From NCBI GenBank assembly GCA_019751935.1, contig JAIEMR010000064.1:1-8938 (forward strand): a stretch of 8,938 nucleotides of DNA, given 5' to 3'. Each line of letters begins with the position of its first letter. Position 1 is the stretch's first letter. This document shows, one piece after another, positions 1 through 4,978 of the stretch. This stretch comes from Alphaproteobacteria bacterium. GTDB taxonomy: Bacteria; Pseudomonadota; Alphaproteobacteria; Paracaedibacterales; CAIULA01. The translations under genes were made by a program, and so were the position numbers. The notes under the pieces were generated by a model. That model worked only from the letters and a program-made list of their open reading frames with translations. It ran no database searches and was not told the DNA's origin.

Positions 1-24
1 TACACTCAAAGAATTTCAAGATAT

Positions 25-100
25 CTGGATTACCACGTCGCTACGCTCCTCGTAATGACAAGAAAAACTGCATTATCGCGAACGAAGCGTGGCGATCCAG
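25..100. repeat. Inverted-repeat (hairpin) intergenic element, copy 1
   Basis: Two related units of about 31-35 bases lie head to head. The left unit reads, on the minus strand, from GTCATTACGAGGAGCGTAG to GTGGTAATCCAG. The right unit reads on the plus strand from GCATTATCGCGAACGAAGC to GTGGCGATCCAG. The CTGGAT/ATCCAG ends are outermost, so the whole can fold into an imperfect hairpin. The units resemble the widespread GTCATTGCGAG...GTGGCAATCCAG type of bacterial palindromic repeat (recalled, not searched). The element sits about 30 bases past the stop codon of the minus-strand methyltransferase gene, so it could also stabilise or end that transcript. A diverged copy in the opposite arrangement occurs at 4085-4166. 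Confidence 0.75.
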
Positions 101-132
101 AAAAGAGGTAATTTCATTTGCGATGAGTATCG

Positions 133-1110
133 CTACCTAATTTTCTTACAAACATACGTTGGAAACATTTTTTGTTTATCATAAATGACCTTTTGTATTT
201 CAAATCCAGCCATTCCTAATTGTTGTTTGACCAACTCTTCTGATCTGAAAACCTGCCAACGCATCTCACAAATATCTTTGACGATAGCAAGTTGCTTTTT
301 TAAAGCTGCCGTATCATACGGCTCTGCTGAAGCGGGAGGAGACAAATGACTAATGATTAGTATTCCTTCCGGCTTGAGAGCGGCTGCAAAAGATTCGTAG
401 AGTCTAATAACTTCAGTATCGTCTTTAATATAAAAATTCAGACCATTACTGACAATAACGTCGGCATTCCCTACATACACTGAAAGAGAAAAAGCATCGC
501 CTTGATGAAACTCTTTACTGCAGTGCGAAGTCTTTTTGTGCAAATCGGAGGCTTCCTTTATTAACAAAGCAGCATCAGCATCGAGATCAACGCCAATAAA
601 GCGCACATCATTTTTTCCTGTGGCATCCAGTATTAATAAATCTTCCATTGTTCCACATGGGACAGAGACAAAAGTTTTTGCGCCTGTCTTTAAATAGTCT
701 TGCAATAAGTTTTGAAAAATACTGAAACGTTCACAGGTTGCACGAAATATCGGCGCATCACTTGCAATCCATCTGCCTACGTCACCTGTTTTTCCTCCTC
801 CAGAACGAAGGATGGCCTCAGCTGTCCAAAAACCATTTAGCCCTTGATGCATTAATAGCCACTTACCCAAACCGTTGCATTTAGCCATATCATCAAGAAT
901 TTTTAAAGTCTCGTCCAAGGGCAGAGATAATAATTTTGGATCAGTTGCTTTAAGACGTTCTTTAATAGAAGCAACCCTTTTTTCAACCGCAGCTTTTGAA
1001 TCATCAACAAAGGCGTGACTAAACATTTCAGGAGTTTTAGCTGGGCCAAAAAACATTTGACTTGATGCTATGCCTATCGCAATCGCTGCCATAATAATTA
1101 TACTTCTCAT
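133..1110 (-). CDS. Class I SAM-dependent methyltransferase with N-terminal hydrophobic segment
   Basis: This 325-residue protein has a Rossmann-type methyltransferase domain over roughly residues 140-260. Motif I is FVSVPCGTMEDLLILD (147-162), where PCGT replaces the usual GxGxG. The acidic end of strand 2 is FIGVDLD (171-177), QGDAF (203-207) fits the next motif, and ADVIVSNGLNFY (216-227) and LKPEGILIISHL (245-256) follow the usual strand 4 and strand 5 pattern. Residues about 3-20 (SIIIMAAIAIGIASSQMF) are hydrophobic after an Arg at position 2, like a short signal peptide or membrane anchor, which is unusual for an SAM enzyme. A conserved-looking stretch HQGLNGFWTAEAIL lies at 88-101. The substrate cannot be told. 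The ATG at 1108-1110 lacks a clear Shine-Dalgarno sequence; an in-frame TAA at 1129-1131 leaves no earlier ATG, and Met7 is the only close alternative. The gene is alone on its transcript, with a terminator for the upstream gene at 1212-1249. Confidence 0.85.
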   Translation of the reverse strand: MRSIIIMAAIAIGIASSQMFFGPAKTPEMFSHAFVDDSKAAVEKRVASIKERLKATDPKLLSLPLDETLKILDDMAKCNGLGKWLLMHQGLNGFWTAEAILRSGGGKTGDVGRWIASDAPIFRATCERFSIFQNLLQDYLKTGAKTFVSVPCGTMEDLLILDATGKNDVRFIGVDLDADAALLIKEASDLHKKTSHCSKEFHQGDAFSLSVYVGNADVIVSNGLNFYIKDDTEVIRLYESFAAALKPEGILIISHLSPPASAEPYDTAALKKQLAIVKDICEMRWQVFRSEELVKQQLGMAGFEIQKVIYDKQKMFPTYVCKKIR

Positions 1111-1159
1111 AAATTGATATTTTGCTGCTTATTTTTTATAGGAGTAACGAATTTTAAAA

Positions 1160-1168
1160 TGTATAGCA
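1160..1168 (-). promoter_or_regulatory. Possible extended -10 promoter for the methyltransferase gene
   Basis: On the minus strand TGC-TATACA forms an extended -10 (TGn + TATAnA-like hexamer) about 50 bases before the methyltransferase ATG. No convincing -35 hexamer lies 16-18 bases upstream; the region there is A-rich. Extended -10 promoters can work without a good -35. The terminator of the upstream gene ends just before it (1212), which fits an independent transcript. Confidence 0.4.
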
Positions 1169-1211
1169 AGTTGAATGATGTTTTTCGCATCAATGTTTAT
1201 CAGCAATAGAT

Positions 1212-1249
1212 AAAAAGAGTTCTTGCGAGCTGATCACAAGAACTGTTTT
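1212..1249 (-). terminator. Rho-independent-like terminator after the large orphan gene
   Basis: On the minus strand AGTTCTTG, an 11-base loop, and CAAGAACT form a perfect 8-bp stem (1218-1225 with 1237-1244), followed at once by CTTTTTATC. It lies 17 bases beyond the TAG of the minus-strand gene that ends at 1266. The stem is only moderately G+C rich, but stem plus T run in the correct direction is the standard layout. AAAA/TTTT outside the stem would also let it work, less well, on the plus strand. Confidence 0.7.
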
Positions 1250-1265
1250 CTTATCTCAAATGTAT

Positions 1266-3812
1266 CTAGAATGCATCTATTTCTTGAAAACCATCACCAT
1301 ATAGATTGTTTAATCTTTCAAAACGGGCTTTGGAATTAACTACACGTCCAGCTGGAAGATAACCTTTTAATTCAGTATCTATCTCGGTAAATATTTGGTC
1401 TATATCTGAACCTCTCATCGATGCTGGATGAGGCGCCATAAAAGCAAACAAGGTAACAACTGCACAATTTAACCTGTGGTTTAAAAGCTTCCTCGTTTTT
1501 TCGGGATCAAGAATAGAGCCAAAATCCCGGAAAAGAGAATTTTTCAACTTTTGAGTTATTTGCTGAGCTATTTGCTGATTTTTTCGTTTTATGTCACCTT
1601 TTTCTTCCAGATAGGCAGGGAACAAATCTTGTATATCTGCAGTTGGTTTACTAAACTTTACTCTTAATTTTTCCTCTACTTCAGAAACCCTACGTTGAAA
1701 TGTATCTTCTGTTAAACCCAAGCCAAAATCATCATTTAAAATCTTTACTATATACGCTGGTGAATTGCTTTTCTCAATATCAGACTGCATCTTATCTCCA
1801 AAACGTTGCCCCAATTCTTGGCATCTTTTCATTACTATAGATCCTGCCAAGGGACTCAGTTTACGTGAGAAATTGATGCCAAAAGTACCACCGTTCGCTA
1901 ACATATTCTCAACAGCATCTGGGCTTTGTTCAACCGATAAAAATCCTAAGGCACGTTCAGCAACGGATAGTTTTCTTATTGATAAAGCTCCCTCCAGACG
2001 TTTCACCTCTCGATCAAACTGCAGACGCTGCCAATCATCTTTTGAGAGTGATATTACCCTTTCCTGAATTTCACTTATCCGTTTACGCCTTTCAGCAGGA
2101 GCAAGAATACGATCTTCCCGCTCATCTACGGCTTTAAACAAGCTTCTCCATAAACTATTTACTCTTACTTGGTCGTGATCAACTTCTACCTGAAAAAACG
2201 CATGATGGAGTGGTGACTGAAGTTGTTTGCGAACCGCATCCAAAACAACCTTAATAGAAGCTTTTGTAGTTTCAAAATAGGGAAACTCTGCAAACTCAGT
2301 CCATAAAGATTCTTGTAAAGGTCGGTTTTTTAGACTTTCCACTAAAAATTCATCAGACTCAAACCATTGGTGTTTAAGTTTAAAACCTCTTATAGAATCA
2401 ACGCTATTTCCAAATAAATCAACTTGGCTAAAATCAGTAATGCCGTTATTTTGCCGCAGACGAGCAAACAACGCTTGAAAGTCACGCTCATTCATTTCGA
2501 AAGCCGTTTTCATTAACGGAGTTACCCTAAACTTTCCTGGTCTAACCCAAATAGCAGGATCTAATTCTATTAAAAACCTATTCCCCCAATCGTCTTGCAT
2601 CATCATTACCTCGGCAGTGTCGGTGCCAGAAGAAGCTTGCCTTAATAAATTTAAAAATGCTTCTTTATCCTGCTGCATTAAATCACGAAGATGTGTTACC
2701 CCGCCTTCTCTGCCAGACTCTTCCTCTAACGTAAGAATTAATTGCGCAAAATTATACCCTCTACGATTACGATACTGACTCAAAGTCTGCTTCGCCCCTT
2801 TGTCCCCGGCATTGTGCAAAAAAAACCTTAAACTAGCCACGTCAGAAATATCTATCACATCAGAAGTAATAGGAACGTTGTCTTCAAAATAGGCCGCCAG
2901 AGCTATCCGAAAATTATTTTCTACGAAGTCTTTTTCCTGCCAATCTGACGCATTTTGGTGTTCTTTTACATAATAAGAAATCAGAGAGCTTCTATCTGAA
3001 AGACGATAATCCCTTAAAAGTTTGCGCCCTTCCGGTGTTTCAGCTATCCTTCTAAAATACTTGTCAAATTCCTCTAATTTTTGCCCCTCTAATGCCTGGG
3101 GGGATGACTCTATAATGACACTTAAAGCTTGTTCTTTTTCACGTAACGTTTTTTGTGCTCCACTTAATTGACGGCTTTCAGCTGTATTTAGAGTACTCCA
3201 ATTCGGTTCCAACAGTGTAATCGTTGCCTTAGCCTCATTTATACCCATAATCAAAGACGTAACTTTTTCCTTTATGAGGGTAAGTTTTTCCTTTAAGAAA
3301 GTGTCCTTTAGTTCTTTTGCGATCTTATTACCCTCAGCTAAACCAATTTCTTTAAAAACAGCATCTAAACTATCCAAAGATTCATCCTCTGATAGTGGTT
3401 TTCTACCGCTGGTATCGGGTATGAGAAGCACTTCAGGCCCTGTAATCTTCAATAAAAGCTTTAATCCATCATAATCCTTTGCTTTTACAAACTGATGGGC
3501 TAATGCATATTCTGGATTGGCAAGACGAATCAGTATCAGCGATTGAATTACGTCTGGGGTTGCTGACGAAAAATGCTTATCAATATACTCTTTTAAAATG
3601 GTTTTAATAGTATTCGTGCCTACTTTTCCTATTAATGCATTTACCACTTTCCATTCTATACCATCTCTCAACCTGGTACTCTTCATAGTGTAAAAATCCC
3701 ACCGAGGATAACGATCTTTATATGCTTGGCGCACGAAACTGTAATTAGTATCCTCCGACGCATAACCATCGCCACTTATAAGCGTCGCGCCCATAACAGC
3801 CACTACGTGCAA
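1266..3812 (-). CDS. Large exported orphan protein with faint ankyrin-like periodicity
   Basis: I do not recognise this protein. Counting from the TTG at 3810-3812 it has 848 residues. Its beginning, MHVVAVMGATLISGDGYA-SED, looks like the hydrophobic core and cleavage end of a signal peptide lacking its basic start, and the missing part is encoded just upstream (see 3813-3877). The rest is hydrophilic and charged, with no other obvious membrane segment. Residues about 160-265 are rich in Lys/Glu with heptad-like Leu spacing (possible coiled coil), as is 565-610. Four places share a D/R-x-x-G turn next to a helix-like stretch: DTSGRKPL (133-140), RNRRGYNF (348-355), QDDWGNRF (406-413) and VDLFGNSV (464-471). 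The third and fourth flank RVTPLMKTAFEMNERDFQALF (429-449), which resembles an ankyrin TPLH-A-N pattern; this is weak. Cys occurs only at about 664 and 783. It has its own promoter and terminator, so it is monocistronic. A secreted host-interaction protein is possible but unproven. Confidence 0.8.
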   Translation of the reverse strand: MHVVAVMGATLISGDGYASEDTNYSFVRQAYKDRYPRWDFYTMKSTRLRDGIEWKVVNALIGKVGTNTIKTILKEYIDKHFSSATPDVIQSLILIRLANPEYALAHQFVKAKDYDGLKLLLKITGPEVLLIPDTSGRKPLSEDESLDSLDAVFKEIGLAEGNKIAKELKDTFLKEKLTLIKEKVTSLIMGINEAKATITLLEPNWSTLNTAESRQLSGAQKTLREKEQALSVIIESSPQALEGQKLEEFDKYFRRIAETPEGRKLLRDYRLSDRSSLISYYVKEHQNASDWQEKDFVENNFRIALAAYFEDNVPITSDVIDISDVASLRFFLHNAGDKGAKQTLSQYRNRRGYNFAQLILTLEEESGREGGVTHLRDLMQQDKEAFLNLLRQASSGTDTAEVMMMQDDWGNRFLIELDPAIWVRPGKFRVTPLMKTAFEMNERDFQALFARLRQNNGITDFSQVDLFGNSVDSIRGFKLKHQWFESDEFLVESLKNRPLQESLWTEFAEFPYFETTKASIKVVLDAVRKQLQSPLHHAFFQVEVDHDQVRVNSLWRSLFKAVDEREDRILAPAERRKRISEIQERVISLSKDDWQRLQFDREVKRLEGALSIRKLSVAERALGFLSVEQSPDAVENMLANGGTFGINFSRKLSPLAGSIVMKRCQELGQRFGDKMQSDIEKSNSPAYIVKILNDDFGLGLTEDTFQRRVSEVEEKLRVKFSKPTADIQDLFPAYLEEKGDIKRKNQQIAQQITQKLKNSLFRDFGSILDPEKTRKLLNHRLNCAVVTLFAFMAPHPASMRGSDIDQIFTEIDTELKGYLPAGRVVNSKARFERLNNLYGDGFQEIDAF

Positions 3813-3877
3813 TAATTTAAAACTACGGAAACCAGAAAATGAAAGAATTTTGGAAATTATAATTTAAGCCTCTCCAT
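3813..3877 (-). other. Probable true N-terminus (signal peptide start) and six-codon leader ORF of the orphan protein
   Basis: Upstream of TTG 3812 the frame stays open for 17 codons to TAA at 3864-3866. Sixteen of these, from ATA 3858-3860, encode IISKILSFSGFRSFKL. Joined to LHVVAVMGATLISGDGYA-SED this gives a textbook signal peptide: basic start, hydrophobic core, small residue at the cleavage point. No ATG, GTG or TTG lies in this added part; only ATA (3858-3860) or ATT (3855-3857) could start it. A strong Shine-Dalgarno run, GGATGGAGAGG, ends 8 bases before the ATA and 11 before the ATT, whereas TTG 3812 has none. In another frame an ATG at 3875-3877 opens the mini-ORF MERLKL, whose TAA (3857-3859) overlaps the ATA/ATT. 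One extra base in the AAA of the mini-ORF would fuse MERLK to the signal peptide. So this is a rare start codon, a coupled leader, or a frameshift (real or a sequencing error). Confidence 0.65.
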
Positions 3878-3925
3878 CCTAATAATTAATCTAAATTGTA
3901 AACTTGTACTTATTAATAATTTGTA

Positions 3926-3954
3926 AATATAGCAAAAAAGACTAAGGTTATCAA
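3926..3954 (-). promoter_or_regulatory. Sigma70-type promoter of the large orphan gene
   Basis: On the minus strand TTGATA (3949-3954) and TATATT (3926-3931) are separated by exactly 17 bases. Both hexamers match the consensus at five of six positions. Transcription would start near 3919, giving a leader of about 60 bases before the ATA/ATT start proposed at 3855-3860. This is the best promoter in the window and supports translation beginning upstream of the TTG at 3812. Confidence 0.65.
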
Positions 3955-3966
3955 CAAAACTCTAAG

Positions 3967-4084
3967 ATTTACCTATTTTTCTAATACACCCCTTTGATTG
4001 AAAGGATTGAATCATATTTAAGTATATAAATTTTTATTACTTTGTTTATTTTTTAGAATTGAAATAAAATGATTATGCAGTTTT
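3967..4084. other. A+T-rich intergenic stretch without a recognisable gene
   Basis: Part of a gene-free region of about 450 bases between the orphan gene and the small membrane-protein gene. I find no open frame with a ribosome-binding site and no tRNA-like fold. The only local structure is CCTTT-GATTG-AAAGG near 3991-4006, a 5-bp hairpin without a T run. The rest is runs of A and T. The flanking parts hold the promoter at 3926-3954 and the inverted-repeat element at 4085-4166. Confidence 0.6.
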
Positions 4085-4166
4085 GTCATCGAAAAGTCGC
4101 AGGCTTTGTGGCCATCCAGGAAACAGCCTTTGGATCACCACAGCCTCTTTAGGGCTTCGTGATGAC
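4085..4166. repeat. Inverted-repeat (hairpin) intergenic element, copy 2
   Basis: Two units of the same family as 25-100, arranged the other way round. The plus-strand unit runs from GTCATCGAAAAGTCGC through AGGCTTTGTGG to CCATCCAG (4085-4119). The minus-strand unit runs from GTCATCACGAAGCC through AGGCTGTGG to TGATCCA (ending at 4166 on the plus strand). Here the GTCAT ends are outermost and the ATCCA ends face each other across a few bases, so the element can fold into a long imperfect hairpin. The shared core is GTCAT, a variable G+C-richer centre, GTGG and ATCCA. A small extra palindrome, TCATC-GGAT-GATGA, follows near 4183-4196. Confidence 0.7.
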
Positions 4167-4244
4167 GATGAAGAAGAGTGTGTCATCGGATGATGAGAAA
4201 CCAAAAACAAAACCCGCTGCACACAAATCCTACACCTCTCAAAT

Positions 4245-4250
4245 TTGACA
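4245..4250 (+). promoter_or_regulatory. Isolated perfect -35 hexamer upstream of the small membrane-protein gene
   Basis: A perfect TTGACA stands 65 bases before the ATG at 4315. The matching -10 is poor: TAATTT at 4266-4271 needs a 15-base spacer, and the 17-base position reads ATTTGG. A start near 4278 would place the hairpin at 4274-4315 at the very 5' end of the message. Offered as a weak candidate only. Confidence 0.3.
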
Positions 4251-4273
4251 GGTATCTTTCTAAAATAATTTGG

Positions 4274-4315
4274 ATTATCTTCCGCACATTAAAGATTAAA
4301 TCGCGGAAGAAATAA
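4274..4315 (+). promoter_or_regulatory. Inverted repeat covering the ribosome-binding site of the small membrane-protein gene
   Basis: TCTTCCGC (4278-4285) and GCGGAAGA (4303-4310) are a perfect 8-bp inverted repeat with a 17-base loop. With one or two bulged A residues it extends outward as ATTAT against ATAAT. The right arm contains GGAAGA, the only Shine-Dalgarno-like sequence before the ATG at 4315. In RNA the arm would be paired and the start masked. It could act as a translational switch or, as DNA, as an operator palindrome. There is no T run after it, so it is not a terminator. Confidence 0.5.
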
Positions 4316-4530
4316 TGAATAAAATATTTCAAAACAGTCATGACAAAAAAGAAAAAAACATCCCAAAGGATGCGGATTCATTTTTACCTGATATAATATC
4401 TTTTTGGGAATGCGAAACAAAAGAAGACAAAATAGCTCGTAACCTTTGGCTTTGTTTTACTATGGGGCTTTTGGTAATCTCTTACCTCATTTTTGCTTTG
4501 AATGGAGCAGCTTTCTTTTCAAAATTCTGA
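4315..4530 (+). CDS. Small single-pass membrane protein, function unknown
   Basis: A 71-residue protein. Residues 1-42 are hydrophilic and rich in Lys, Asp and Glu. Residues about 43-65 (NLWLCFTMGLLVISYLIFAL and on) form one clear transmembrane helix, and the tail is short (FFSKF). Two Cys lie at positions 33 and 47. The positive residues before the helix (DKIARN) suggest the N-terminus faces the cytoplasm. The ATG follows GGAAGA by 4 bases. No family is recognised. It stands alone on the plus strand and converges with the GNAT gene, with only 13 bases between the two stop codons. The membrane helix, ribosome-binding site and upstream structure favour a real gene, but its small size and lack of known relatives leave doubt. 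Confidence 0.55.
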   Translation: MNKIFQNSHDKKEKNIPKDADSFLPDIISFWECETKEDKIARNLWLCFTMGLLVISYLIFALNGAAFFSKF

Positions 4531-4543
4531 GACTTTAGTGAAA

Positions 4544-4978
4544 TTAATTTTCAACAAAATCTTTACGTAAGAAATAAAAAATGCAATTTTTAGGATATCC
4601 CTCTCTTTTAAATTCGACAAAATAGCCAAGCTTTTTATAAAAACCCAACGCTTCAGAGTTCATTGTATTAGCAGTTGAAAAAAGGCACCCTTTTTCTTTT
4701 CCAAAAATTTCTGCAGCTTTTACTAATTGCCTTCCAAAACCTTTTTTTCGAAATTCTTTATCTACCCACAACTGATTTATGTAAAGGCAGCTATAGTATA
4801 GTATGCCGTTACACCGGCCTTTAATATCATTACCTTCATCCCGCAGAGAAAATGCAAACGTTTCAATAGGGTGATACTCTTCTTTTTCAAAAGCATAACC
4901 TCTTATTTCCTCCTCCGGTATTGCTTGCAAACGCTTTAATTCATCTAGTTCAAAACTTAGCTTAAGCTCTTGATTCAT
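4544..4978 (-). CDS. GNAT-family N-acetyltransferase
   Basis: A 144-residue single-domain GNAT protein expected to transfer an acetyl group from acetyl-CoA to an amine. Motif A is INQLWVDKEFRKKGFGRQLVKAAE (67-90), with R77-K-K-G80-F-G82 as the acetyl-CoA pyrophosphate-binding loop (Q/RxxGxG/A). Motif B is NSEALGFYKKLGYF (107-120). The length is normal for the family. The acceptor cannot be told from sequence. The ATG overlaps the end of the upstream ABC-F gene by 17 bases, and a good Shine-Dalgarno sequence, AGAGGAG, lies 7 bases before it inside that gene, so the two are co-transcribed and probably translationally coupled. No clear terminator follows the stop. Confidence 0.88.
   Translation of the reverse strand: MNQELKLSFELDELKRLQAIPEEEIRGYAFEKEEYHPIETFAFSLRDEGNDIKGRCNGILYYSCLYINQLWVDKEFRKKGFGRQLVKAAEIFGKEKGCLFSTANTMNSEALGFYKKLGYFVEFKREGYPKNCIFYFLRKDFVEN

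Noticed and set aside
1765..2067. Plus-strand open frame of 100 codons inside the orphan gene
   Set aside because: It is antisense to a long, well-supported gene, has no ribosome-binding site, and its protein is Ser/Arg-rich without recognisable features.
3274..3474. Plus-strand open frame of 66 codons opposite the orphan gene
   Set aside because: Ser/Phe/Lys-rich product typical of the complement of a charged helical protein; no start signals.
3994..4040. Possible plus-strand promoter TTGATT/TTGAAA with nearby TATATA
   Set aside because: No spacing of 16-18 bases gives a good -10, and no gene or stable RNA fold follows for about 280 bases.
25..4166. Repeats considered as a CRISPR or tandem array
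   Set aside because: There are only two pairs about 4 kb apart, in inverted arrangement and diverged, with no regular spacers and no cas genes.
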